Assembly (NCBI RefSeq): GCF_013415305.1
Contig: NZ_JACBXU010000001.1
Span: 682,001-746,000 of the forward strand
Source of the DNA: Pantoea sp. WMus005
Lineage (GTDB): Bacteria; Pseudomonadota; Gammaproteobacteria; Enterobacterales; Enterobacteriaceae
DNA: 64,000 bases
Reading direction: 5' to 3'
In this document: in pieces, positions 55,044-64,000 of the stretch
Layout: each line of letters opens with the position of its first letter
How positions within the stretch are numbered: the first letter of the stretch is position 1
Translations under genes and position numbers: made by a program
Notes under the pieces: model-generated
Seen by the model: only the letters and a program-made list of their open reading frames with translations
Database searches by the model: none
What the model was told of the DNA's origin: nothing

Positions 55044-58000
55044 TTACCCTATGGTCATCAGACTCGCATTGCCGCCCGCTGCCGCGGTATTCACACTCAG
55101 CGAACGTTCAATCAGCAGACGCTCCAGCAGCAGATTGGTCTCGCCGCGGGCGAAGCCCTGTACCGACACAATCGCGCCGTCACGGGCCGCAATCTGCTCA
55201 CACAGGGTGCGCAGCTGATCGGCATCGCCGTGATAAATCACCGCATCAAACTCCGCCGTTAACGGGTCACGCGCCAGTGTAATGCGCGCTTTCACGGCGT
55301 CAGGCAGCGAAGTTCGCAGGGCGCGATGCAGCTCATCATCCTGCCACAACGCTTTACTGCCGACGCTGGTGACCGCAGCCAGCTGGATTAATGCATCCTG
55401 CTCGTTGTCAGCCAGACAGAGCACCTGATCACGCGGCAACAGCGAGAAGGTGTTGCGCTCGCCCGTCGGGCCTGGCAGCAGGCGGACAACGCCCGCCTGG
55501 GCCAGCTCGCCATAATGCTGGCAGAGTTCTGCCAGCGCCGGCTTATCTTTGGCCCAGTTACTGAGCGCCTGATGCGGTGCCAGCAGTGCCTGACGCAGCG
55601 TGCTGTCCGCCGGACGTTCCGCATCCTGACGATCAAAGGTCAGACGCAGCGCGCTATCCGGACGATGGGCCAGCAGGCGGTAGAGATAGAGCGGACCACC
55701 GGCTTTCGGACCCGTACCGGATAAGCCTTCACCACCAAATGGCTGGACGCCAACCACTGCGCCCACCATATTGCGGTTAACGTAGAGGTTGCCGACCCGC
55801 GCATTCGCCGTCACCTGCGCGATGGTTTCGTCGATGCGGGTATGCACGCCCAGCGTCAGGCCGTAGCCGGAGGCGTTGATCTGCTCAACCAGCTGCGGCA
55901 GGTTGGTGCGGGTGAAGCGCACCACATGCAGCACCGGGCCAAAAATCTCTTTATCCAGATCGCTGACCTGATTCAGTTCAATCAGTGTCGGTTTAACGAA
56001 GGTGCCACTGTTCCACTCTTTGCTGTCCTGCGGGTTATCCTGCACCGCCTGATAAACCGTGAAGCCCTTGTTACGCATGGCCTGAATATGGCGATCGATA
56101 TTGGCTTTCGCCTCGGCATCAATCACCGGGCCGATATCAGTTGAGAAGCGCTCCGGATTGCCCATGCGGCACTCCGCCATCGCGCCACGCAGCATCTTCA
56201 GCGTATGGTCGGCAACATCTTCCTGAATGCAGAGCAGGCGCAGGGCAGAGCAGCGCTGTCCGGCGCTGTCGAAGGCCGAAGCGACGATATCGATCACCAC
56301 CTGCTCAGTCAGCGCAGAAGAGTCGACGATCATCGCGTTCATCCCACCGGTTTCCGCAATCAGCGGCACCGGACGACCGTGCTGGTCAAGGCGACCGGCC
56401 AGATTACACTGCAGCAGTGTCGCGACCGCAGTCGAGCCGGTAAACATCACGCCACGCACCCGATTATCCCCGGTCAGCTGCGCGCCCACGGTTTCACCCT
56501 GGCCCGGCAGCAGTTGCAGCACGCCTGGCGGTACACCCGCATCCAGCAGGATCTGAACCGCCTGCGCGGCAATCAGCGGTGTCTGCTCAGCCGGTTTAGC
56601 CAGCACGCTGTTGCCTGCGGCCAGTGCCGCTGCAATCTGACCGGTGAAGATCGCCAGTGGGAAGTTCCACGGGCTGATGCAGACCACCGGACCCAGCGGA
56701 CGATGGGTTTCGTTGTCGAAGTCGTCGCGCACCATTCCGGCGTAGTAATAGAGGAAATCAACCGCTTCACGCACTTCTGCGATAGCGTTGTTATAGGTCT
56801 TGCCTGCTTCACGCACCAGAATGCCAATCAGCTGTTGCATCTGGCCTTCCATAATCTGCGCGGCGCGTTCCAGAATTGCCGCACGCTCCTGCGGTGGTGT
56901 GGCAAACCAGATCGGCCCACTGTTCACCGCGGCATCCAGCGCCACAGAGACTTCCTGCTCAGTGGCTTCGCGCACCTGACCCACATGATCACCAGGAGCC
57001 GCCGGATTGAGAATATCGCGTAACTCACCGGCACCCGCTTTTCCGTCAATCATCGGCTCAGCCAGGCAGGGCTGTGCGGCGCTGCTCAGCAGGGCGCTGG
57101 AAAGCGACGCGAGGCGATGTTCATTGGCCATATCCAGACCCGCAGAGTTAACGCGGTTCTCGCCATACAACTCGCGTGGCAGGGGGATCTTAGGATGCGG
57201 CAGGCCAATAGCGCCTTCGCTGGCACCCAGTTTCTCGACGGCAGTCACCGGATCGGCTACCAGCTCATCAATCGGCAGCGAGGTATCGGCAATGCGGTTA
57301 ACGAAGGAGGTGTTAGCCCCGTTTTCTAACAGACGACGCACCAGATAGGCCAGCAGGGTTTCATGGGTACCGACCGGCGCATAGATGCGGCACGGACGAT
57401 TAAGCTTGCCGTCTGCCACTTTGCCGACCACCTGCTCATACAGCGGTTCACCCATGCCGTGCAGGCACTGGAACTCATACTGCCCCGGATAGTAGTTATT
57501 GCCCGCCAGCTGATAAATCGCCGCCAGCGTGTGGGCGTTGTGGGTGGCAAACTGCGGATAGATAAGGTTTGGTACGGAGAGCAGCTTACGGGCGCAGGCC
57601 AGGTAAGAGATATCGGTGTAAATCTTACGGGTGTAAACCGGATAGCCCTCCAGTCCTTCCATCTGGGCGCGCTTGATTTCACTGTCCCAGTAGGCACCTT
57701 TGACCAGACGGATCATCAGACGACGACGGCTGCGTTGTGCCAGATCGATCAGCTCATCAATCACAAACGGACAGCGCTTCATGTAGGCCTGAATCACGAA
57801 GCCGATGCCGTTCCAGCCTTCCAGCTCTGGCTCGAAACAGAGTTTCTCCAGCATATCGAGCGACAGCTCCAGCCGATCCGCTTCCTCTGCGTCGATGTTG
57901 ATACCGATATCATAGGAGCGTGCCAGCAGCGTCAGCGATTTCAGAATCGGGTAGAGCTCTTCCATCACCCGCTCATACTGCGCACGGCTATAGCGGGGAT

Positions 58001-58991
58001 GCAGCGCGGAGAGCTTGATGGAGATGCCCGGACCTTCATAGATACCACGACCGTTCGACGCTTTACCGATAGCATGGATCGCCTGCTGATAAGAGAGCAG
58101 ATAGGCTTTGGCATCGCCCGCCGTCAGGGCCGCTTCGCCCAGCATGTCATAGGAGTAGCGGAAGCCTTTCTCTTCCAGCTTGCGGGCGTTTGCCAGCGCT
58201 TCGGCAATGGTTTCACCGGTGACGAACTGCTCACCCATCAGGCGCATCGCCATATCCACGCCTTTGCGGATCAGTGGCTCGCCACCCTTACCAATAATGC
58301 GGTTAAGCGAGCTGGAGAGGTTGGCTTCGTTGTGGGTTGAGACCAGACGACCCGTAAACAGCAGGCCCCAGGTTGCCGCGTTGACAAACAGGGAGGGGCT
58401 GCGTCCCAGATGTGACTGCCAGTTACCGTTGCTGATCTTGTCGCGGATCAGCGCATCGCGCGTTGGCTTGTCGGGGATACGCAGCAGCGCTTCAGCCAGG
58501 CACATCAGCGCCACACCTTCATGAGAGGAAAGAGAGAACTCCTGCAGCAGGCTTTGCACCATGCCAGCGCGTCCGGTTGCCCCTTTCTGGTGCCGCAGCT
58601 TGTCGGCAAGCTGATAAGCCAGCTGATGGGTTTTCTCTGCCAGCGCCGCCGGTAAGCGCGCCTGCTCCAGCATCATCGGCACCGCATCGGTCTCCGGACG
58701 ACGCCAGGCAGCAGTCACTGCGGAACGGGTCACTGACTGAGGTAAAATCTGTTCTGCAAAATCAAGGAACGGCTGGTGCGTCTCCTCTGGCTGGATATCG
58801 TCAGCTTCCGCTACCACATGGGCAGAAAGAGAAACCTCCGGCACGGCATCGCCGCTTTCAAGCTGGCCCAGGTAGTTAAAAATCGCCTGTTTAATCAGCC
58901 AGTGTGGCGTGCGATCAATACGCTGCGCAGCCAGTTTGATGCGCTCACGTGTCGCGTCATCCAGTTTTACACCCATGGTGGTTGTAGCCAT
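55044..58991 (-). CDS. putA: trifunctional proline utilisation protein PutA
   Basis: 1315 residues, like E. coli PutA (1320). An N-terminal ribbon-helix-helix (TMGVKLDDATRERIKLAAQR ... HWLIKQAIFNYLGQLE) represses the put genes. The FAD-dependent proline dehydrogenase domain (about 140-560) has RRLMIRLVKGAYWDSEIKRA. The P5C dehydrogenase domain (about 640-1120) has ISPWNFPLAIFTGQIAAALA, LIAETGGMNAMIVD and the catalytic Cys in AFDSAGQRCSALR. Together they oxidise proline to glutamate at the membrane. It is divergent from putP across a region with several PutA boxes. Confidence 0.97.
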   Translation of the reverse strand: MATTTMGVKLDDATRERIKLAAQRIDRTPHWLIKQAIFNYLGQLESGDAVPEVSLSAHVVAEADDIQPEETHQPFLDFAEQILPQSVTRSAVTAAWRRPETDAVPMMLEQARLPAALAEKTHQLAYQLADKLRHQKGATGRAGMVQSLLQEFSLSSHEGVALMCLAEALLRIPDKPTRDALIRDKISNGNWQSHLGRSPSLFVNAATWGLLFTGRLVSTHNEANLSSSLNRIIGKGGEPLIRKGVDMAMRLMGEQFVTGETIAEALANARKLEEKGFRYSYDMLGEAALTAGDAKAYLLSYQQAIHAIGKASNGRGIYEGPGISIKLSALHPRYSRAQYERVMEELYPILKSLTLLARSYDIGINIDAEEADRLELSLDMLEKLCFEPELEGWNGIGFVIQAYMKRCPFVIDELIDLAQRSRRRLMIRLVKGAYWDSEIKRAQMEGLEGYPVYTRKIYTDISYLACARKLLSVPNLIYPQFATHNAHTLAAIYQLAGNNYYPGQYEFQCLHGMGEPLYEQVVGKVADGKLNRPCRIYAPVGTHETLLAYLVRRLLENGANTSFVNRIADTSLPIDELVADPVTAVEKLGASEGAIGLPHPKIPLPRELYGENRVNSAGLDMANEHRLASLSSALLSSAAQPCLAEPMIDGKAGAGELRDILNPAAPGDHVGQVREATEQEVSVALDAAVNSGPIWFATPPQERAAILERAAQIMEGQMQQLIGILVREAGKTYNNAIAEVREAVDFLYYYAGMVRDDFDNETHRPLGPVVCISPWNFPLAIFTGQIAAALAAGNSVLAKPAEQTPLIAAQAVQILLDAGVPPGVLQLLPGQGETVGAQLTGDNRVRGVMFTGSTAVATLLQCNLAGRLDQHGRPVPLIAETGGMNAMIVDSSALTEQVVIDIVASAFDSAGQRCSALRLLCIQEDVADHTLKMLRGAMAECRMGNPERFSTDIGPVIDAEAKANIDRHIQAMRNKGFTVYQAVQDNPQDSKEWNSGTFVKPTLIELNQVSDLDKEIFGPVLHVVRFTRTNLPQLVEQINASGYGLTLGVHTRIDETIAQVTANARVGNLYVNRNMVGAVVGVQPFGGEGLSGTGPKAGGPLYLYRLLAHRPDSALRLTFDRQDAERPADSTLRQALLAPHQALSNWAKDKPALAELCQHYGELAQAGVVRLLPGPTGERNTFSLLPRDQVLCLADNEQDALIQLAAVTSVGSKALWQDDELHRALRTSLPDAVKARITLARDPLTAEFDAVIYHGDADQLRTLCEQIAARDGAIVSVQGFARGETNLLLERLLIERSLSVNTAAAGGNASLMTIG

Positions 58992-59442
58992 GACTCCAGA
59001 GCTCCTTGATAGTGGTTCGATACGGCGTTGGCTGCACTATCACTTAAGTTGCAACTTTGTGCAACCGTGTTAAATGTGAGCCAGTTAACACCCTTTTAAT
59101 GTCGCCGATTGTTAAATTTTGCAATGCGGCACGGATATTGCTGCAAGATCCTCGCCAGGTTGCCAGGCCCGATGAAAAGCGGGTTTCAGACAGTTAATGC
59201 GATGGTGCAACCGGATAACTGTGAGCGAGTGCAACCTATTAGCACATTTTCACAAACGGTTAGTGAAATCACTGTAACGCCTGTGTTAAATCCATTGTGC
59301 GCACAACGCCTTTCCGGCAGGATACCGCGCCACTGGGAAATAACTGACGCCCTGACGAAGAAAATCGGCCCGCTTTGCCCCGTTCCGGCAGGTGGACAGA
59401 TGGCGATTTCTCTGGGATATCAAATAATAAGTGGAGAGACAG
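58992..59442. promoter_or_regulatory. put control region with PutA operators
   Basis: About 450 bp between the divergent starts. GTTGCA, the core bound by E. coli PutA, or its complement TGCAAC, occurs at 59048-59053/59050-59055 (back to back), 59060-59065, 59206-59211 and 59230-59235. The cluster near putA and the pair in the middle are placed to repress both genes when proline is absent. Confidence 0.8.
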
Positions 59443-60927
59443 ATGAGTGTAAGTACACCAATGCTGGTGACCTTTTTGGTTTATATTCTCGGGATGATAG
59501 TGATCGGTTTTGTGGCCTGGCGCTCGACCAAAAACTTCGATGATTACATCCTCGGTGGCCGCAGTCTGGGTAGCGTGGTCACGGCACTCTCTGCCGGTGC
59601 ATCCGATATGAGCGGCTGGTTGCTGATGGGTTTACCGGGTGCCATCTTTATCTCCGGTATCTCGGAAAGCTGGATTGCGATTGGCCTGACCATTGGTGCC
59701 TGGCTGAACTGGAAAATCGTAGCCGGTCGCCTGCGCGTTCAGACCGAACACCACAACAACGCCCTGACGCTGCCGGACTTCTTTACCAGCCGCTTTGAGG
59801 ACCACAGTAAAATCCTGCGCGTGATCTCCGCCATTGTGATCCTGGTGTTCTTCACCATCTATTGCGCCTCGGGCGTGGTGGCCGGTGCGCGACTGTTTGA
59901 AAGCACCTTTGGTATGAGTTACGAAACGGCCCTGTGGGCGGGTGCAGCGGCGACCATCCTCTATACGCTGGTGGGCGGTTTCCTGGCGGTGAGCTGGACC
60001 GATACCGTTCAGGCGAGCCTGATGATTTTTGCGCTGATCCTGACGCCGGTGTTTGTGATTATCGCGGTGGGTGGCTGGTCTGATTCTCTTGCGGTGATTG
60101 AAGCGAAGAGCCTGGAGAACCTCAACATGCTCAAGGGTCTGAACTTCGTCGCGGTGATCTCGCTGCTGGGCTGGGGTCTGGGTTACTTCGGGCAGCCGCA
60201 TATTCTGGCGCGCTTTATGGCGGCAGATTCGCATCGCTCAATCCGTTCCGCACGTCGCATCGGGATGACGTGGATGGTGCTCTGTCTGGCGGGTGCCGTG
60301 GGCGTGGGCTTCTTTGGTATCGCCTACTTCCAGAACAACCCGACGCTGGCCACCGGCGTCAATGATAACGCTGAGCGCGTCTTTATTGAGCTGGCGCGTA
60401 TTCTGTTCAACCCGTGGATTGCCGGCATTCTGCTGTCAGCCATTCTGGCGGCGGTGATGTCAACGCTAAGCTGTCAGCTGCTGGTCTGCTCCAGCGCCCT
60501 GACCGAAGATCTCTACAAAGGCCTCCTGCGTAAAAATGCCAGCCAGAAAGAACTGGTGTGGGTAGGGCGTCTGATGGTGCTGCTGGTGGCGCTGGTTGCC
60601 ATCGCGCTGGCATCTAATCCGGAAAACCGTGTGCTGGGCCTGGTAAGCTACGCCTGGGCGGGCTTTGGTGCTGCATTTGGTCCGGTTGTCCTGTTCGGTG
60701 TCTGCTGGAAGCGCATGAACCGCAACGGTGCGCTGGCGGGCATGATTATCGGTGCGCTGACCGTGCTGGTGTGGAAACAGTATGGCTGGCTGGGCCTGTA
60801 TGAAATCATCCCTGGCTTCATCTTTGCCAGCATCGCGATTGTTGTCTTCAGCCTGATGGGACGTGAGCCGTCAGCAGAAGCACAGCAGCGCTTTGCCGCC
60901 GCTGAGGCCGAGTTCCAGACTAAATAA
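59443..60927 (+). CDS. putP: sodium/proline symporter PutP
   Basis: 494 residues from the ATG preceded by GTGGAGAGACAG (MSVSTPMLVTFLVYILGMIV). An upstream in-frame ATG adds four residues and overlaps the ribosome site. It is a 13-helix SSS-family transporter; NFDDYILGGRSLG and LSAGASDMSGWLLMGLPGA hold the sodium and proline binding residues known from E. coli PutP. It imports proline for PutA. A terminator follows at 60945. Confidence 0.97.
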   Translation: MSVSTPMLVTFLVYILGMIVIGFVAWRSTKNFDDYILGGRSLGSVVTALSAGASDMSGWLLMGLPGAIFISGISESWIAIGLTIGAWLNWKIVAGRLRVQTEHHNNALTLPDFFTSRFEDHSKILRVISAIVILVFFTIYCASGVVAGARLFESTFGMSYETALWAGAAATILYTLVGGFLAVSWTDTVQASLMIFALILTPVFVIIAVGGWSDSLAVIEAKSLENLNMLKGLNFVAVISLLGWGLGYFGQPHILARFMAADSHRSIRSARRIGMTWMVLCLAGAVGVGFFGIAYFQNNPTLATGVNDNAERVFIELARILFNPWIAGILLSAILAAVMSTLSCQLLVCSSALTEDLYKGLLRKNASQKELVWVGRLMVLLVALVAIALASNPENRVLGLVSYAWAGFGAAFGPVVLFGVCWKRMNRNGALAGMIIGALTVLVWKQYGWLGLYEIIPGFIFASIAIVVFSLMGREPSAEAQQRFAAAEAEFQTK

Positions 60928-60944
60928 GCGAAGCGTCAGGTCTG

Positions 60945-60976
60945 AAGGCCCGTCCCGCAAGGGGCGGGCCTTTTTG
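60945..60976 (+). terminator. putP terminator
   Basis: AAGGCCCG-TCCCGCAAGGGG-CGGGCCTT followed by a T run. Confidence 0.9.
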
Positions 60977-61038
60977 TTACAAAGATAAATCACCCAGAGA
61001 TGAAATTATCTCCGTCAGTAACTTGTTTTTTTCGCAGC

Positions 61039-61057
61039 GATAATGATAATCGGTATC
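61039..61057 (+). promoter_or_regulatory. Fur box upstream of efeUOB
   Basis: GATAATGATAATCGGTATC matches 17 of 19 positions of the Fur consensus GATAATGATAATCATTATC. It lies 61 bp before the efeU start, so the operon should be repressed by Fe-Fur when iron is plentiful. Confidence 0.92.
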
Positions 61058-61117
61058 GTTTACACTTTACCTGTTTTTACTGTTTATTGACGCTGCTTAA
61101 CATTCAAGAGGTTGGCG

Positions 61118-61942
61118 ATGTTTGTTCCTTTTCTCATCATGCTGCGCGAAGGGCTCGAAGCCGCGCTGATAGTCAGCCTGATAGCCAGCTATCTCAAACG
61201 CACCCAGCGCACCCAATGGTTTCCGGCGATGTGGGCGGGCGTGTTTATCGCCGCTGCGCTCTGTCTGGGTCTGGGTCTGTTCATCAATGCCACTACCGGT
61301 GAGTTCCCGCAAAAAGAGCAGGAGCTGTTTGAAGGCATTGTGGCGCTGATTGCGGTGGTGATCCTCACCTCAATGGTGTTCTGGATGCGCAAAGTGGCCC
61401 GCAATATTAGGGTTGAACTTGAGCAGGCGGTCGATCAGGCGTTGCAACGCTCCGGTCGTGGCGGCCTGGCCCTGGTGCTGATGGTGTTTCTGGCTGTGGC
61501 ACGTGAAGGGCTGGAGTCGGTCTTTTTCCTGCTGGCGGCCTTTACTCAGGATGTCGGTTATGCGCCGCCGATTGGTGCGGTGCTGGGTCTGGCAACGGCG
61601 GTTGTGCTGGGCATGCTGCTCTACTGGGGCGGTATTCGCCTTAACATGGCTCATTTCTTCCGCTGGACCAGCGTGTTCATTCTGTTTGTCGCGGCGGGCC
61701 TGGCCGCAGGTGCGATTCGCGCCTTCCACGAAGCGGGCTTATGGAATCGCTTTCAGGATATGGCCTTTGATCTCAGCAATACCTTATCGACCCATTCGCT
61801 GTTTGGCACACTGCTGGAAGGCATTCTGGGCTATCAGGAGACCCCAAGCGTCAGTGAAGTGACGGTTTACTTCGCCTATCTGATCCCGGCGCTGATTCTG
61901 TTCTTTATGCCTGCGCGTCCGGCTGCATCGGCCACGGTTTAA
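61118..61942 (+). CDS. efeU: ferrous iron permease EfeU
   Basis: 274 residues from the ATG preceded by AAGAGGTTGGCG; an in-frame TTG two codons upstream is inside that site. It is an Ftr1/OFeT-type permease with seven predicted helices. Two REGLE iron-binding motifs are present, at about residues 10-14 (LREGLEAAL) and 129-133 (AREGLESVF). The reading frame is intact, unlike the frameshifted copy in E. coli K-12. It is first in the efeUOB operon. Confidence 0.96.
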   Translation: MFVPFLIMLREGLEAALIVSLIASYLKRTQRTQWFPAMWAGVFIAAALCLGLGLFINATTGEFPQKEQELFEGIVALIAVVILTSMVFWMRKVARNIRVELEQAVDQALQRSGRGGLALVLMVFLAVAREGLESVFFLLAAFTQDVGYAPPIGAVLGLATAVVLGMLLYWGGIRLNMAHFFRWTSVFILFVAAGLAAGAIRAFHEAGLWNRFQDMAFDLSNTLSTHSLFGTLLEGILGYQETPSVSEVTVYFAYLIPALILFFMPARPAASATV

Positions 61943-61997
61943 TCAGACATTTTTTGGGCGCGGTCGGCGCGCCTGCAACTTAACAGGGAATATCGAG

Positions 61998-63113
61998 ATG
62001 ACAATGCGTTTCCGCCGCAAGGCACTGCTGCTTCCTCTGCTGGCAATTTCTGCTTCCGCGGCTGCGGCGGTTCCTCAGGTTACCGTTAGCGTCAACGACA
62101 AGCAGTGTGAGCCGATGAGCTTAACGGTCAAGGCCGGCAAGACCCAGTTTCTGATTAAAAACAACAGCCAGAAGGCGCTGGAGTGGGAAATCCTGAAAGG
62201 GGTGCTGGTGGTTGAAGAGCGTGAAAACATCGCGCCAGGCTTCAGTCAGAAGCTGACCGCCAATCTGGAAGCCGGTGAATATGAGATGACCTGTGGCCTG
62301 CTGAGCAACCCAAAAGGCAAGCTGATTGTGCAGGCGGGCGAGGGCGCAGCGAAAAGCAGCACGTCGGCACGGATGCAGCTGGAAGGTCCAATCACCGAAT
62401 ATAAAGCTTATGTGACGGATCAGGTGAACCAGCTGGTCAGCAACACCCAGGCGTTCACGGATGCCGTTAAAGCGGGTGATGTGGAAAAAGCCAAAGCGCT
62501 GTTTGCCCCAACGCGTCAGTATTACGAGCGTATTGAGCCGATTGCTGAGCTGTTCTCCGACCTCGACGGCAGCATTGATGCCCGTGAAGATGACTACGAA
62601 AAGAAAGCGGCCGATCCTAAGTTCACCGGTTTCCACCGTCTTGAAAAAGCGCTGTTTGCTGATAACAGCACCAAAGGCATGGCGGACTACGCAGATAAGC
62701 TGAATAAAGACGTGAAAGATTTGCAGGTGCGCATCAGCGAACTGGCCTTCCCGCCAGCTAAAGTGGTTGGCGGCGCGGCTGGTCTGATTGAAGAAGTGGC
62801 CTCCAGCAAAATCTCCGGTGAAGAAGATCGCTACAGCCGTACCGACCTGTGGGACTTCCAGGCGAACATTGATGGCGCGCAGAAAATTGTTGAGCTGCTG
62901 CGCCCGATGGTGAGCAAAGCGAATCCGCAGTTGCTGGCCAAGGTTGATGCCAACTTCAAAAAAGTCGATGCAATCCTGAGCAAGTACCGCACCAAAACCG
63001 GTTTCGAATCTTACGAGAAACTGACCAGCGCCGACCGTAACGCGCTGAAAGGACCGATCACCGCGCTGGCGGAAGATCTTTCATTACTTCGTGGCACCCT
63101 GGGTCTGGATTAA
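61998..63113 (+). CDS. efeO: periplasmic iron uptake protein EfeO
   Basis: 371 residues with a signal peptide ([18 protein letters not shown]). An N-terminal cupredoxin-like domain (about 25-115, with Cys37 and the MTCG stretch) is joined to a C-terminal M75 imelysin-like domain carrying the HxxE motif in GFHRLEKAL (His213, Glu216). It binds iron in the periplasm and works with EfeU and EfeB. It begins 55 bp after efeU. Confidence 0.96.
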   Translation: MTMRFRRKALLLPLLAISASAAAAVPQVTVSVNDKQCEPMSLTVKAGKTQFLIKNNSQKALEWEILKGVLVVEERENIAPGFSQKLTANLEAGEYEMTCGLLSNPKGKLIVQAGEGAAKSSTSARMQLEGPITEYKAYVTDQVNQLVSNTQAFTDAVKAGDVEKAKALFAPTRQYYERIEPIAELFSDLDGSIDAREDDYEKKAADPKFTGFHRLEKALFADNSTKGMADYADKLNKDVKDLQVRISELAFPPAKVVGGAAGLIEEVASSKISGEEDRYSRTDLWDFQANIDGAQKIVELLRPMVSKANPQLLAKVDANFKKVDAILSKYRTKTGFESYEKLTSADRNALKGPITALAEDLSLLRGTLGLD

Positions 63114-63115
63114 TC

Positions 63116-64000
63116 ATGAGTCGTAAGGAAGATGACGCGCAGCCTGCGCGCCGTCGTTTACTGAAAGGCCTGGGTCTGCTGGGCGGCGCGGCGGCAATCG
63201 GCGGCGGTTGCCCGTTCCATGCCGCTGCGGCGGACAGCTTTTCGCCGGGTACGGTAACGCCGCAGGCACGTCAGCAGACACAACCATTCTACGGTCCACA
63301 TCAGGCGGGGATCACGACGCCCCAGCAGGCATCGATGATGCTGGTGGCGTTTGACCTGCTCAGCAGTGATAAAGCGGAGCTGAAGCGTCTGTTTCAGCTA
63401 CTGACGCAGCGTATCGCCTTCCTCACCACGGGCGGTCCGGCACCCGCGGTGACTAATCCGCAACTGCCGCCGATGGATTCCGGCATTCTTGGGGCGACTA
63501 TCGCGCCTGATAACCTGACGATTACCGTGTCGGTCGGCCATTCGCTGTTTGATGAACGCTTTGGTTTAGCACCGCACAAGCCGAAAAAATTGCAGCCGAT
63601 GACGCGCTTCCCGAATGATTCGCTCGATGCCAGTCAGTGTCATGGCGACCTGCTGTTGCAGATCTGTGCCAACACGCAGGATACGGTGATTCATGCGTTG
63701 CGCGACATCATCAAGCATACGCCTGACCTGCTGGGCGTACGCTGGCGGCGCGAAGGTTTTATCTCCGACCACGCGGCACGCAGTCAGGGGCAGGAGACGC
63801 CAATCAATCTGCTGGGCTTCAAAGATGGCACCGCTAATCCGGATACGCACAATCCTGCGCTGATGAATCAGCTGCTGTGGGTGACCGCCGACCAGGGCGA
63901 ACCGGACTGGGCGCGAAATGGTAGCTATCAGGCTGTGCGTCTCATCCGCTTTCACGTGGAGATGTGGGACCGCACCCCGCTGGGTGAGCAGCAGACCATC
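63116..64000 (+). CDS. efeB: Dyp-type haem peroxidase EfeB, 3' end beyond window
   Basis: The first 295 codons of about 425. A Tat signal peptide is present ([11 protein letters not shown] at about 11-21, then a hydrophobic Gly/Ala stretch), so the protein is exported folded with haem. The Dyp signature GFKDGTAN is at about 234-241 with the catalytic Asp. EfeB oxidises ferrous iron or extracts iron from haem in the periplasm for EfeUO. It starts two bases after the efeO stop. Confidence 0.95.
   Translation, partial: MSRKEDDAQPARRRLLKGLGLLGGAAAIGGGCPFHAAAADSFSPGTVTPQARQQTQPFYGPHQAGITTPQQASMMLVAFDLLSSDKAELKRLFQLLTQRIAFLTTGGPAPAVTNPQLPPMDSGILGATIAPDNLTITVSVGHSLFDERFGLAPHKPKKLQPMTRFPNDSLDASQCHGDLLLQICANTQDTVIHALRDIIKHTPDLLGVRWRREGFISDHAARSQGQETPINLLGFKDGTANPDTHNPALMNQLLWVTADQGEPDWARNGSYQAVRLIRFHVEMWDRTPLGEQQTI

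Overview
The window looks like the chromosome of an Erwiniaceae gammaproteobacterium, most likely Pantoea. Gene order follows the E. coli yedJ-dcm-vsr-yedI-yodC-yedP-dsrA-yodD-dsrB-rcsA-fliR...fliE and yedD-amyA-fliTSDC-fliAZ-dcyD-tcyJLN blocks almost gene for gene. The proteins are close to, but clearly diverged from, the enterobacterial ones. I saw no rRNA gene, tRNA gene, intact insertion sequence or CRISPR array. Genus is inferred from layout and protein character, not from a database search.

Layout. 1-7.9 kb: end of yedJ, dcm with a divergent vsr, yedI, yodC, a gpgS-yedP pair predicted to make glucosylglycerate, the small RNA gene dsrA, yodD, a Pmp3-type membrane peptide and dsrB. 7.9-10.5 kb: a chemoreceptor gene behind a sigma-28 promoter, then rcsA. 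11-22.4 kb: the fliFGHIJKLMNOPQR operon on the minus strand with fliE divergent (basal body, export apparatus, C ring). 22.4-26.8 kb: a decayed lambdoid prophage carrying an excisionase-integrase fusion, several phage genes broken by nonsense codons, and an AT-rich O-antigen-type acyltransferase. 26.8-33.3 kb: accessory small genes, including a secreted protein, a lipoprotein, a family-17 glycosyltransferase, a CI-like repressor next to a two-gene membrane/coiled-coil cassette, and a DinI-like gene under a LexA box. 33.5-49.2 kb: yedD, amyA, fliT-fliS-fliD, fliC with two tandem sigma-28 promoters, two giant glycosyltransferase genes probably for flagellin glycosylation, an HNH protein gene, fliA and fliZ. 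49.4-54.3 kb: D-cysteine desulfhydrase and the TcyJLN cystine transporter, then a membrane acyltransferase. 54.3-55.0 kb: a non-coding region with two inverted copies of a hairpin-rich element and a 40-bp direct repeat. 55-61 kb: putA and putP with PutA-box-rich control DNA. 61-64 kb: efeUOB iron uptake under a Fur box, with efeB running off the window.

Functionally, the window is dominated by motility: structural fli genes, sigma-28 and FliZ, filament assembly and probable filament glycosylation. Next to it sits the RcsA/DsrA capsule and stress-regulation neighbourhood. The least expected elements are the inverted hairpin elements at 54.3-54.9 kb, a short DsrA lacking the middle stem-loop, two candidate minus-strand small RNAs, the repressor/membrane cassette at 30-31.6 kb and the pair of multi-domain glycosyltransferases between fliC and fliA.
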